From Saccharothrix deserti (GTDB lineage: Bacteria > Actinomycetota > Actinomycetes > Mycobacteriales > Pseudonocardiaceae): DNA of 64,000 bases. The position numbers and the translations under genes were made by a program. A model generated the notes under the pieces. That model saw only the letters and a program-made list of their open reading frames with translations, searched no databases and had not been told where the DNA came from. Each line of letters starts with the position of its first letter. The first letter of the stretch is position 1. This document shows positions 6,862 to 15,135 of the stretch, in pieces. The DNA lies in contig NZ_ML775963.1 of NCBI RefSeq assembly GCF_009769385.1, positions 109,074-173,073 on the forward strand, read 5' to 3'.

Positions 6862-7802
6862 TGTTCGAGCAGGCCACCGAGCAGCACCGCCGTGAACTGC
6901 ACGTCCACTGCTACCGCATGCTCGCCTCCTACGAAGAGGCCGAGGACGCGGTGCAGGAGGTGTTCCTCCGGGCCTGGCGCGCCCGCGACAAGTTCGACGG
7001 CACGAACGTCCGCGCCTGGCTCTACAAGATCGCCACGAACACCTGCGTCGACCTGATCCGGGCCAAAGCCCGAGCGCCGAAGGCCCAGCCCGAGATCAGC
7101 TGGCTCACCCCCTACCCGGACCGCCTGCTGGACCAGGTCGCGCCGACCGACGACGAGCCGGACGTGGTCGCGGTCGCGCGGGAGACCGTGGAGCTCGCCT
7201 TCCTGACCGCCCTCCAGGTCCTCCCCGCGCGACAGCGCGCCGCACTGCTCGCCCGCGAGGTGCTGGGCATGACGGCGCAGGAGACCGCCGACCTGCTCGA
7301 CATCAGCGTGCCCGCGGCCAACAGCGCCCTCCAGCGCGCCCGCGCCACGATGAGGCAGCACCTGCCGTCCCACCGCAACGACTGGACCACCCGGGAACCG
7401 AGCCCGCGGGAACGCGAGCTGCTGAGCCGGTTCATCGACGCCCACCAGCGGTGTGACGCGGCGGCGGCCGTCTCGATCGCCGCCGAGGACCTGCGGATCA
7501 CCATGCCGCCCATGCCGATGTGCTTCGACGGGCTGGACCAGCTCACGCCGCTGCTGGAACGCGCCTTCGGGCCGGACCGGGACGGCGACTGGCTGCTCGT
7601 CCCGACCTGGGCCAACCGGATGCCCACCGCCGCCAGCTACCTGCGCCGCCCCGGCGACACGGTGTTCCGCGCGTTCAAGTTCGACGTCCTCCGCGTCGAG
7701 GGCGACCGGATCGCCGAGATCACCACGTTCGGACCGGAGATGTTCCACCTGTTCGGCCTACCCCCGACACAGCTACCCGCAGCGTCACCAGCGCAATCCT
7801 GA
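6858..7802 (+). CDS. ECF sigma factor with C-terminal SnoaL-like domain
   Basis: A 314-residue sigma-70 family factor. Region 2 is at about 10-75 (MLASYEEAEDAVQEVFLRAW, then VRAWLYKIATNTCVDLIR). Region 4 is at about 120-170 (LPARQRAALLAREVLGMTAQ, then VPAANSALQRARATM). A 130-residue NTF2/SnoaL-like extension follows (LLSRFIDAHQRCDAAAAVSI to the end). Large ECF factors of this kind (SigG/SigJ-like groups) have no separate anti-sigma factor and are thought to be controlled by the C-terminal domain, which may bind a small ligand. No anti-sigma gene is adjacent. The VOC protein encoded immediately upstream is the obvious partner. Group placement is from memory. Confidence 0.88.
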   Translation: MMFEQATEQHRRELHVHCYRMLASYEEAEDAVQEVFLRAWRARDKFDGTNVRAWLYKIATNTCVDLIRAKARAPKAQPEISWLTPYPDRLLDQVAPTDDEPDVVAVARETVELAFLTALQVLPARQRAALLAREVLGMTAQETADLLDISVPAANSALQRARATMRQHLPSHRNDWTTREPSPRERELLSRFIDAHQRCDAAAAVSIAAEDLRITMPPMPMCFDGLDQLTPLLERAFGPDRDGDWLLVPTWANRMPTAASYLRRPGDTVFRAFKFDVLRVEGDRIAEITTFGPEMFHLFGLPPTQLPAASPAQS

Positions 7803-7850
7803 GCCGTTACCCTCCGCAAGCCCCCAATACCCCCGAACGGAGGAGCCAAC

Positions 7851-8249
7851 GTGATCAAGGGCTTCAAGGACTTCCTGATGCGCGGGAACGTGATCGACCT
7901 CGCCGTGGCCGTGGTCATCGGCGCCGCGTTCACCGCCATCGTCACCGCGTTCACCACGAGCGTCATCAAGCCGTTGATCAACGCCCTCGGCGGCACGGAG
8001 ACCCAGGGCCTGGGCTTCGAGGTCGTGCCCGGCAAGGAGTCGACCTTCGTCGACCTCAGCACGCTGTTCAACGCGATCATCAGCTTCGTGATCACCGCGG
8101 CCGTCGTCTACTTCCTGTTCGTGCTGCCGATGAACAAGCTGAAGGAGCGTCGCAAGCGCGGCGAGGAGGCCGGTCCGGCCGAGCCCACCGACGTCGAGCT
8201 GCTGAAAGAGATCCGCGACCTGCTCGCGGCCCAGAAGAGCCGCGGCTGA
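7851..8249 (+). CDS. mscL: Large-conductance mechanosensitive channel MscL
   Basis: A 132-residue inner-membrane channel that opens under membrane tension to release solutes after osmotic downshock. The MscL N-terminus is textbook (MIKGFKDFLMRGNVIDLAVA, written with a GTG start), followed by TM1 (to about residue 40). A periplasmic loop spans about 45-65, TM2 about 68-95 (AIISFVITAAVVYFLFVLPM), and the cytoplasmic charged helix ends with EIRDLLAAQ. A GGAGGAG ribosome binding site precedes the GTG. It neighbours moaB, as mscL and moaB2 do in mycobacteria. A strong terminator follows. Confidence 0.97.
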   Translation: MIKGFKDFLMRGNVIDLAVAVVIGAAFTAIVTAFTTSVIKPLINALGGTETQGLGFEVVPGKESTFVDLSTLFNAIISFVITAAVVYFLFVLPMNKLKERRKRGEEAGPAEPTDVELLKEIRDLLAAQKSRG

Positions 8250-8266
8250 GCCGCCACGACCATCGC

Positions 8267-8302
8267 CGAATGGGTGTTCAAAAGCTCTCGAACACCCATT
8301 CG
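8267..8302. terminator. Bidirectional terminator between mscL and the moaB operon
   Basis: CGAATGGGTGTTC (8267-8279) pairs with GAACACCCATTCG (8290-8302), a perfect 13-bp stem with a 10-base loop. It sits between the convergent mscL and the gene ending at 8309, so it can serve both. Confidence 0.85.
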
Positions 8303-8308
8303 CGCCGG

Positions 8309-8497
8309 TCAGCCGCCGTGGTGCGGTGGCCGGTTCTCCTCGTACCACCGGTCGTCGCGCCCGGACGGGCGCGGTTCGTCCGATGAGGTCTCCGGCAGGA
8401 CGTCGCCGAACACCTCGGCCAGCCGACGACGCCGCGCCGCCTCCTCCGCGGCAGCGGCGGAGGCGCGGGCGTCGGCGTCGTCAGCGGGCTCAGTCAC
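8309..8497 (-). CDS. Small hypothetical protein translationally coupled to moaB
   Basis: A 62-residue hydrophilic protein. It is Ala/Asp/Arg/Glu-rich with a probable helix (ARASAAAAEEAARRRRLAEV) and a DDRWYEENRPPHH tail. Its ATG overlaps the moaB stop by 4 bases (ATGA), so it is expressed with moaB. No domain is recognised. The coupling and the low-bias codon use make a real gene likely; function unknown. Confidence 0.7.
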   Translation of the reverse strand: MTEPADDADARASAAAAEEAARRRRLAEVFGDVLPETSSDEPRPSGRDDRWYEENRPPHHGG

Positions 8498-8994
8498 GAC
8501 TCATCGAGCCCCGACAACTGCTCGATCACGTACGGCACCAGCGCAGACAGCGTCGCCATGCCGTCACGCACCGCCGACCGCGACCCGGCCAGGTTCACCA
8601 CGAGGGTGCTGCCGGACACGCCGACCAGCCCCCGCGAGATACCCGCGTCGACGGCGCCCGCCGCCAACCCCGAGGCCCGGAGCGCCTCGGCGATACCGCT
8701 GATCGGCCGGTCGAGCACGCCCTGTGTGGCGTCCGGCGTGACGTCGCGCGGCGACACACCCGTGCCGCCGACGGTGACGACCAGGTCGACGCCACCGATG
8801 ACCGCGGTGTTCAGTGCGGCGCGGATGCCCACGACCTCACCCTCCACCGCGACGGTGCCGTCGACGATGAACCCTGCTTCCTCCAGCAACTCGGTGACCA
8901 GCGGTCCCGTGCTGTCGTCGTGCTCACCGTGCGCCACCCGGTCATCCACGATCACGACAAGGGCGCGTCCCAGGCGCTGCGCGCTGCGTTCCAT
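8494..8994 (-). CDS. moaB: MoaB/MogA family molybdopterin adenylyltransferase-like protein
   Basis: A 166-residue MoCF-binding-domain protein, the fold that adenylylates molybdopterin before molybdate insertion. VVTVGGTGVSPRDVTPDAT is the signature loop (about 70-90). GVSGSTLVVNLAGSRSAV is the second substrate loop, where the usual Pro-Gly reads Ala-Gly. It corresponds to mycobacterial moaB2 (Rv0984), next to mscL as there. ATG at 8994 is taken because it aligns with the family; no good ribosome binding site is visible, and a GTG three codons upstream is possible. A membrane-anchored molybdoenzyme lies 6 kb away and could be a client. Confidence 0.88.
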   Translation of the reverse strand: MERSAQRLGRALVVIVDDRVAHGEHDDSTGPLVTELLEEAGFIVDGTVAVEGEVVGIRAALNTAVIGGVDLVVTVGGTGVSPRDVTPDATQGVLDRPISGIAEALRASGLAAGAVDAGISRGLVGVSGSTLVVNLAGSRSAVRDGMATLSALVPYVIEQLSGLDES

Positions 8995-9088
8995 GAGCGT
9001 CACCGTAGCCAATCGGAGATCTGACGGTTCCGTGACGTCACGCTGTCGCGGCGGCCGATCCCGCCGAACCGCCCCTAACTTCGGTGAC

Positions 9089-10108
9089 GTGCGCGTTCTC
9101 CTCACCGGCGGAGCCGGGTTCATCGGCTCCCACATCGCCGACCAGCTGGCCGGGCAAGGCCACGACGTCGTCGTGCTCGACGCCTACCTCCCCCAGGCCC
9201 ACCGGACCCGCCCCGACGGGGTCCACGACGTCACCGACCTCGACACGGTCAAGGCCCTCCTCGACGGCGTGGACGTGGTCTGCCACCAGGCGGCGGTCGT
9301 CGGCCACGGCCTCGACCCGTCCGACGCACCCCTGTACGCCCGCAACAACGACCTCGGCACCGCCGTCCTCCTCGCCGCGATGCACGAGAAGAAAGTGAAA
9401 CACCTGGTCATGGCCTCCTCGATGGTCGTGTACGGCGAAGGCCGGTACGAGTGCGCCGAGCACGGGCTCACGCGGGCCGCGCCACGCCGCCAGGCCGACA
9501 TCGACCGGGGCCGCTACGAACCGCCCTGCCCGCACTGCGGCGAGCCCCTGGAGCCGCGCCTGGTCCCCGAAGACGCCCCGCTGGACCCCCGGAGCACCTA
9601 CGCGGCCAGCAAGCTCGCCCAGGAGCACTACGCGGCGGCCTGGGCCCGCCAGACGGGCGGCGACGTGTGGGCGCTCAGGTACCACAACGTGTACGGCCCG
9701 AGGATGCCCAAGAACACCCCTTACGCGGGCGTGGCGAGCCTGTTCCGCAGCGCCCTCGAACGCGGCGAGGCGCCCACCGTCCTCGAAGACGGCCGCCAGC
9801 GCCGCGACTTCGTGCACGTCACCGACGTGGCGCGGGCGAACGTCCTGGCGATCCACCAGCCGGGCACCCCCGGCACGCTCACCGCGCTCAACATCTGCTC
9901 CGGCGAGCCGCACACCGTCGGCGACCTCGCCACCCACCTCGCGGAGGCCTGCGGCGGCCCCCGGCCGCGCGTCGTCGGCGGCGCGCGGTCAGCGGACGTC
10001 CGGCACGTCGTCGCCGACCCCGCCCGAGCGCGTGACCTCCTCGGCTTCCGCGCGGAAACGTCGTTCGCGGCGGGTGTCAAGCAGTTCGCAACGGACCCGC
10101 TGCGCTGA
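9089..10108 (+). CDS. NAD-dependent sugar epimerase/dehydratase (extended SDR)
   Basis: A 339-residue extended short-chain dehydrogenase acting on nucleotide sugars. The Rossmann motif [16 protein letters not shown] is at 4-19. The active site is the Ser of ASSMVVYGE with the pair Y-A-A-S-K (about 171-175), followed by [20 protein letters not shown]. An inserted segment carries Cys residues (YEC..., then PPCPHCGEP), a possible structural zinc site seen in some actinobacterial members. It is the first gene of the block 9.1-16.7 kb of glycosyltransferases and a two-component system. Its last 32 bases overlap the 3' end of the opposing kinase gene. The sugar substrate is unknown. Confidence 0.87.
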   Translation: MRVLLTGGAGFIGSHIADQLAGQGHDVVVLDAYLPQAHRTRPDGVHDVTDLDTVKALLDGVDVVCHQAAVVGHGLDPSDAPLYARNNDLGTAVLLAAMHEKKVKHLVMASSMVVYGEGRYECAEHGLTRAAPRRQADIDRGRYEPPCPHCGEPLEPRLVPEDAPLDPRSTYAASKLAQEHYAAAWARQTGGDVWALRYHNVYGPRMPKNTPYAGVASLFRSALERGEAPTVLEDGRQRRDFVHVTDVARANVLAIHQPGTPGTLTALNICSGEPHTVGDLATHLAEACGGPRPRVVGGARSADVRHVVADPARARDLLGFRAETSFAAGVKQFATDPLR

Positions 10109-11096
10109 GCGGCAGCCGCACCTCGAACCGGCAGCCGCGCCCGTGGTTGTGCGCGTCGATCGTGCCCTGGTGCGCCTCCACGAGGCCGCGCGCGATCGCC
10201 AACCCCAGCCCGCCGCCGACCGGCTGCCGGTGCGGCGTGCCCCGGAACGCCACGTCGAACACCCTGGGCAGGTCGGCCTCCGGGATCCCGCCGCACCCGT
10301 CGTCCACGCGCAGCAGCGCCGACGAGCCCTCCACGTCCACCTGCACGGCCACCGTCCCGTCCGGCGGCGTGTGGCGGATCGCGTTGGACAGCAGGTTCCG
10401 CACCACCCGCGCCAGCTCCGGGTCGCTGCCCAGCACCACCGGCCAGGTCGCGGCGTCCGCCCGCAACCGGACGCCCTTGCGCGAGGCCACCGGGCTCTCC
10501 GCCGCCACGACCTCGCTCACCACGTCCGCCAGCGGCACCTCGGACAACGTCAGCCGCAACGCGCCCGCGGTGATCCGGGACAGCTCGAACAGGTCGTCCA
10601 CCATCCCGGACAGCGACTCCGCCTCGGCCGAGATCCGCCCCGCGTACTGGGCGACCTCGTCCCGCCGCGCCACCACGCCGTCCGCCAGCGCCTCGGCCAT
10701 CGCCCGGATACCGGCCAACGGCGTGCGCAGGTCGTGGCTGATCCACGCCACCAGCTCACGCCGGGACGCCTCGGCCGCACGTTCCCGCGCCCGCGCCTCG
10801 CTCTCCCACACACTGCGCCGCGCCAACGCCCGCCCCAGCAGCACCGCCGTCGGCACCGTCACCAACGCCACCAGCAGGCACACCAGCAAGGTCGTGGTCA
10901 GGATCGGGGTGAACATGAACCCGCTCACCGCCAGCACCCCGCCGATGGTCGCCACCACAGGCACGATCGCCAGCACGGTCAGCGCGGTGGTCAGCGACCC
11001 GCTCGACAGCCGCCGCAGCACCAATGCCCCGAGCAGCGCCAACGGCAGCGAGAACAGCACCGCGTACGGGAGGATGTGGGAGATCTCGACCAACAT
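10077..11096 (-). CDS. Sensor histidine kinase
   Basis: A 339-residue membrane kinase. Two hydrophobic segments occur at about 8-28 and 40-85, with almost no extracellular loop. The dimerisation and phosphoacceptor box is [20 protein letters not shown] (His around 130), the N box is [12 protein letters not shown], and the G boxes are [16 protein letters not shown] and [18 protein letters not shown]. The ATG overlaps the regulator stop (TGATG), so it is coupled to the upstream OmpR-type regulator. Lack of a sensing loop suggests it detects a membrane signal, perhaps a lipid-linked glycan intermediate; this is inference from the glycosyltransferase neighbours. Confidence 0.9.
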   Translation of the reverse strand: MLVEISHILPYAVLFSLPLALLGALVLRRLSSGSLTTALTVLAIVPVVATIGGVLAVSGFMFTPILTTTLLVCLLVALVTVPTAVLLGRALARRSVWESEARARERAAEASRRELVAWISHDLRTPLAGIRAMAEALADGVVARRDEVAQYAGRISAEAESLSGMVDDLFELSRITAGALRLTLSEVPLADVVSEVVAAESPVASRKGVRLRADAATWPVVLGSDPELARVVRNLLSNAIRHTPPDGTVAVQVDVEGSSALLRVDDGCGGIPEADLPRVFDVAFRGTPHRQPVGGGLGLAIARGLVEAHQGTIDAHNHGRGCRFEVRLPLSAAGPLRTA

Positions 11097-11818
11097 CAGG
11101 CACCACCGCCGTCGTACCGGTAGCCGACGCCCCACACGGTCGCGATCCGCACCGGCCGGGCCGAGTCGACCTCCACCTTCTCCCGCAACCGTCGCACGTG
11201 GACGGTCACGGTGGACTGGTCGCCGAACTCCCAGCCCCACACCCGCGACAGCAGCTCGGCCCGGCTGAACGCGGTGCCCCGGTGGGTCAGGAAGAACACC
11301 AGCAGGTCGAACTCCCGCGTGGTCAACGACAGCTCGCGCCCGTCCAGCGACGCCGCCCGCGCGCCCACGTCCACCCGCAGCCCGCCGTCCTCCAGCACCG
11401 ACACCGGCCGGGCAGACGCCGCCACCCGCGACCGGCGCAGCACCGACGACACCCGCAACGCCAGCTCACGCGGGCTGAACGGCTTGGTCACGTAGTCGTC
11501 CGCACCGAGCTGGAGCCCGGCGATCCGGTCCTCCTCCTCGCCCAACGCGGTCAGCATCACCACCGGCACCGCGCTGCGCGTCCGCAGCCGGCGGCACACC
11601 TCCAGCCCGTCCACGCCGGGCAGCATCAGGTCCAGCACCACCACGTCCGGCTCGCGCTCGGCGAACCGGCGCAACGCGCTCTCGCCGTCACCGACCAGCT
11701 CGACCTCGTGCCCGGCCAACTCCAGGTACCGGCGCACCACATCGCGCACGGTCACGTCGTCGTCCACGACGAGGACCCGCCCGGTCACGCCGGGGCCGGC
11801 TTGATCGTCGACTGTCAC
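11096..11818 (-). CDS. OmpR/PhoB family response regulator
   Basis: A 240-residue regulator. The receiver domain spans about 12-125, with phospho-acceptor Asp in [13 protein letters not shown] and Lys in YVTKPFSP. The winged helix spans about 140-235 ([20 protein letters not shown], then [13 protein letters not shown]). The GTG start lies 7 bases after the stop of the upstream membrane protein gene, and its end overlaps the kinase start. It probably regulates the divergent glycosyltransferase operon starting at 13167, since both share the 132-base gap at 13035-13166. Confidence 0.92.
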   Translation of the reverse strand: MTVDDQAGPGVTGRVLVVDDDVTVRDVVRRYLELAGHEVELVGDGESALRRFAEREPDVVVLDLMLPGVDGLEVCRRLRTRSAVPVVMLTALGEEEDRIAGLQLGADDYVTKPFSPRELALRVSSVLRRSRVAASARPVSVLEDGGLRVDVGARAASLDGRELSLTTREFDLLVFFLTHRGTAFSRAELLSRVWGWEFGDQSTVTVHVRRLREKVEVDSARPVRIATVWGVGYRYDGGGA

Positions 11819-11825
11819 AACACCC

Positions 11826-13034
11826 TCACCAGTTGGTCAGCAGGAGGTGGTTGACCGCGAGTGCGGTCACCGCTTGCGCCGCCAGCCATGGTCGTCGCCG
11901 CTCCGGCACGAGCACCACCAGCCACACGGTGAACGGCAGCCAGATCCGCTCCACCTCGGCCTTGCTCAAGCCGGAGACGTCGGCCACCAGGATGGCCACC
12001 GCCGCCGCTGCGGCCAGTGTGACCGCTGGTCCGCGCCACCGTGCGGCGAACGGCGCGAACCCGCACGCGAGCACGGCGGCGGCCAGGTTCGCCCACACCC
12101 AGTAGCCGTAGGAACGGGACGACGCGATGCCCTGGTAGTACCGCTCGACCACCAGGTGGTAGCCGTCCAGCCACCAGAACCCGAGCGCCGCGAACACCGC
12201 CACCACCCCCACCGCGCCCAGGACGGCCACGCCGATCCGCCGCCGGTCCGGCCACAGCACGGCCAGCGCGAGCACACCGATCAACACCAGCCCGTACGAC
12301 AGGAACACGCCGAACCCCAGCACCACGCCACCGGCCAGTGCACGCCGAGTGGCCAGCAACGCGATCCCGCACGCCGTCACGCCCGCGAACAGCCCGTCCG
12401 CCGACACCCCGATCCACACCGCGCCGGGGAACAGCGCCACGAACGGCAGCACGGCCCGCGCGTGCTCCTCGGACCCGAGCGCCCGCACCGTCACCGGCAC
12501 CGCGACCGCCGTCAACGCGCCGATCAGCACCACGAACGCCGACGCCCACGCGCCGCCGGACAGCCCGATCCGGTCCAGCCCGACGAACACCAGCAGCGCG
12601 CCCGGCGGGTGCCCGGACACGTGCGTGGTCCACGAGTCGGGCTGGAAGTCGAGGATGCGCGACGAGAACTCCCGCAGCACCACGCCCACGTCCGTCACGC
12701 CCGGCACCTCGTGCAGGTACTCGTCGGTCGTGGTCAGCCGCCCGGCGAACCCGCGCTCCCACCCGTCCACCAGGGCCAGCGAGAAGATCCACGCCACGGC
12801 GGTCGCGTAACCCGCGCCCAACGCCGCCCGCCACGACAGCCGCCCGGCCAGGCTCGGCCCCCACACGACCACCAGTAACGCCACCAGCACGGCCAACGGC
12901 GTGCCGATGCCGACGTGCGGGAACCACCCGGCGAACAGCGGCGGCGCGCCCGCGAACGTGCGCTCGCCGCCCAGGACCGCGCCGACCACGGCGGCCGAGG
13001 CGACCAGGGCCACGGCGGCCAGGACACGGAGCAC
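11826..13034 (-). CDS. Polytopic membrane protein, GT-C glycosyltransferase-like
   Basis: A 402-residue protein with about 9-11 hydrophobic segments. The first extracytoplasmic loop after TM2-TM3 carries TTTDEYLHEVPGV and later HVSGHPPGALLVF. An acidic Asp-Glu pair followed by a His-Pro-Pro motif is the layout of GT-C enzymes (ArnT/PMT-like) that use lipid-linked sugars on the outer face of the membrane. Its partner genes support this: a polyprenol-type GT2, a GT-A-like DUF2064 protein and an epimerase are adjacent. GTG at 13034 is chosen because it starts just before the first membrane segment (VLRVLAAVALVASAAVVGAV); the frame stays open to 13157. The donor and acceptor are unknown. Confidence 0.72.
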   Translation of the reverse strand: MLRVLAAVALVASAAVVGAVLGGERTFAGAPPLFAGWFPHVGIGTPLAVLVALLVVVWGPSLAGRLSWRAALGAGYATAVAWIFSLALVDGWERGFAGRLTTTDEYLHEVPGVTDVGVVLREFSSRILDFQPDSWTTHVSGHPPGALLVFVGLDRIGLSGGAWASAFVVLIGALTAVAVPVTVRALGSEEHARAVLPFVALFPGAVWIGVSADGLFAGVTACGIALLATRRALAGGVVLGFGVFLSYGLVLIGVLALAVLWPDRRRIGVAVLGAVGVVAVFAALGFWWLDGYHLVVERYYQGIASSRSYGYWVWANLAAAVLACGFAPFAARWRGPAVTLAAAAAVAILVADVSGLSKAEVERIWLPFTVWLVVLVPERRRPWLAAQAVTALAVNHLLLTNW

Positions 13035-13166
13035 ATGCCCACCGTAGGGCCCGCCGACCCCGCGCCACCCCTTCACGACGGCATCCGTCAGCAGTCCGTA
13101 AGAAGTGGGGAACACGTCAGGATTCGGTAAGCGGCACAACGGTTTCCCGCCGTCCACGGCGGACCC

Positions 13167-13823
13167 ATGCTGTGGATCGTGGATGAAATCGACGTGGTGC
13201 TCCCCTGCTTGGACGAGGCGGCGGCCCTACCGGGTGTGCTGCGGGCCATGCCCGCCGGCTACCGGGCGCTGGTGGTGGACAACGGATCGCGTGACGGCTC
13301 GCCGGACATCGCCCGCTCGCTGGGCGCGGAGGTGGTGCACGAGCCCCGGCCGGGGTACGGCGCGGCGGTGCACACGGGCGTCGAGCACGCGCGCTCCGAG
13401 GTGGTGTGCGTGCTCGACGCGGACGGCTCGCTCGATCCGGGTGAACTGCCCGAGCTGGTGGCGTTGCTCGCGCGGGCGGACCTGGCGGTCGGGCGCCGGG
13501 TGCCGGAGGCGGGCAGCTGGCCGTGGCACGCGCGGGCGGGGAACGCGGTGCTGGCCGCGTTGCTGCGGCACAAGGGGCTGCCGGTGCGGGACATCGCGCC
13601 GATGCGCGCGTTCCGCCGGCAGGACCTGCTGGACCTGGCCGTTCAGGACCGCGCGTTCGGCTACCCGCTCGAACTGCTGCTGCGCGCGGCGGCGGCCGGG
13701 TGGCGGGTGGTCGAGCGGGACGTCCGCTACGGGCCCCGTGCGGCGGGCACGAAGTCCAAGGTGTCCGGCTCGGTGCGCGGCACCGTGCGCGCGGTGCGGG
13801 ACATGACGGCGGTGCTGCGATGA
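13167..13823 (+). CDS. Family 2 glycosyltransferase (dolichyl-P-mannose synthase-like)
   Basis: A 218-residue GT2 enzyme without membrane segments. It has DVVLPCLDEAAALPGVL at the N-terminus, VVDNGSRDGSPDIARS, and the DxD-type VLDADGS metal motif near residue 95. The short form with no transmembrane tail resembles polyprenol-phosphate sugar transferases that load a lipid carrier for GT-C enzymes such as the divergent gene at 11826-13034. It opens a five-gene chain with stop-start overlaps to 16654. ATG at 13167 is used; a GTG four codons later is also possible. Confidence 0.87.
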   Translation: MLWIVDEIDVVLPCLDEAAALPGVLRAMPAGYRALVVDNGSRDGSPDIARSLGAEVVHEPRPGYGAAVHTGVEHARSEVVCVLDADGSLDPGELPELVALLARADLAVGRRVPEAGSWPWHARAGNAVLAALLRHKGLPVRDIAPMRAFRRQDLLDLAVQDRAFGYPLELLLRAAAAGWRVVERDVRYGPRAAGTKSKVSGSVRGTVRAVRDMTAVLR

Positions 13824-14536
13824 CCGACCGGCCCCCGGCTCACCTGCCCCCGACTGCCCTGCCTCAGATGGCCGACCGGCTCAAGGCGAGCCTGCTGGTG
13901 GTGGCCAAGGCCCCGGTGCCGGGACTGGCGAAGACCCGGCTCTGCCCGCCCGCGACGCCCGAGGAGGCTGCCGACGTCGCCGCCGCCGCGCTGCTGGACA
14001 CCCTCGACGCCGTCCTGCGCACCCCGCACGTGCGGCCGGTCGTGGCGTTGACCGGCGCGCTGCGCGAAGCCCGCCGTTCGGCCGAGATCCGTGACGCGCT
14101 GCGGCACTTCACCGTCATCGCGCAGCGCGGCGCGTCCTTCGCCGACCGCCTCGCCAACGCGCACACCGACACCCATCGCGCGCACGGCCTGCCGGTGTTC
14201 CAGATCGGCATGGACACCCCGCAGGTCACCCCGCTCCTGCTGGCCGACTCCGTCGAACGGCTGACCGCGCACGACGCCGTGCTGGGCCCGGCGGCCGACG
14301 GCGGCTGGTGGGCGCTCGGCCTGAACGAGCCGTCGCTCGCCCGGAACCTCCGGATCGTGCCGATGTCCCAGCCCGACACCGGCACGTACACGTTGCTGGC
14401 GTTGGGTGAACGCGATATCGGCACCCTGCCAGTTCTGTCCGATGTGGACGACATGGCCACCGCACGGCAGGTCGCCGCGACCGTGCCGCACACCCGGTTC
14501 GCCGCCGCCCTCGCCAACCTCGGCGTGCTGCGGTGA
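13820..14536 (+). CDS. DUF2064 / TIGR04282 family glycosyltransferase-like protein
   Basis: A 238-residue protein of the DUF2064 group, a GT-A nucleotidyl-diphospho-sugar-transferase fold. Visible motifs are LLVVAKAPVPGLAKTRLCPP (about 25-44), IGMDTPQVTPLLLADSV and LGPAADGGWWALGL, all typical. The start overlaps the previous stop (ATGA). Family members sit next to GT2 enzymes in many actinobacteria, but no reaction has been firmly established for this branch. Confidence 0.85.
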   Translation: MTDRPPAHLPPTALPQMADRLKASLLVVAKAPVPGLAKTRLCPPATPEEAADVAAAALLDTLDAVLRTPHVRPVVALTGALREARRSAEIRDALRHFTVIAQRGASFADRLANAHTDTHRAHGLPVFQIGMDTPQVTPLLLADSVERLTAHDAVLGPAADGGWWALGLNEPSLARNLRIVPMSQPDTGTYTLLALGERDIGTLPVLSDVDDMATARQVAATVPHTRFAAALANLGVLR

Positions 14537-15135
14537 CCGCGTTCGACGTCGGCCTCGGCGGCTCGGAGTGCCGGCTCGAACTGGACGGCGGCGACCACGT
14601 GCCACTGCCGGTCGACCGGTGGCACGAGGACGCGAACGACGCCGACCACGTCCTGCTCGACGCGTGCCACGGCCCGACCATCGACCTCGGCTGCGGCCCC
14701 GGTCGGCTGGTCGCGGCACTGGTCCGGCGCGGTGTCGTGGCCCTGGGCGTGGACAACTCGCCGCTGGCCGTCGCCCTCACCCGCACCCGCGGCGGCCCGG
14801 CCCTGCACCGCGACGTGTTCGGCCGGCTCCCCGGCGCGGGCCGGTGGGCGCACGTGCTGCTCGCCGACGGCAACATCGGCATCGGCGGCGACCCGGTCGT
14901 GCTGCTCCGCCGGGCCCGAGGGCTGCTGCACCGGCGCGGGAGCGTGCTGGTGGAGGTCGAGCCGCCGGGCTGCGGGCTGCGCCGGGAACGGGCGCGGGTG
15001 GGTGGCGGCGCGTGGTTCGACTGGGCTCGCGTCGACGCGCGGGCGATCACGCCCACCGCCGCACGGGCCGGCCTCAAGCCTCGGTGGCTGGTCGAACGCG
15101 ACGGCCGCTGGTTCGCGGAACTGGTGCGGTCGTGA
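14533..15135 (+). CDS. Class I SAM-dependent methyltransferase
   Basis: A 200-residue Rossmann-fold methyltransferase. The SAM loop is PTIDLGCGPGRLVAALVRRG (about 49-68), motif II acidic residue VALGVDNSPLAVAL, and LLADGNIGIGGDPVVLLRRA follows. The GTG overlaps the previous stop (GTGA). It is likely to methylate the glycan or lipid product of this operon; the substrate is unknown. Confidence 0.85.
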   Translation: MTAFDVGLGGSECRLELDGGDHVPLPVDRWHEDANDADHVLLDACHGPTIDLGCGPGRLVAALVRRGVVALGVDNSPLAVALTRTRGGPALHRDVFGRLPGAGRWAHVLLADGNIGIGGDPVVLLRRARGLLHRRGSVLVEVEPPGCGLRRERARVGGGAWFDWARVDARAITPTAARAGLKPRWLVERDGRWFAELVRS

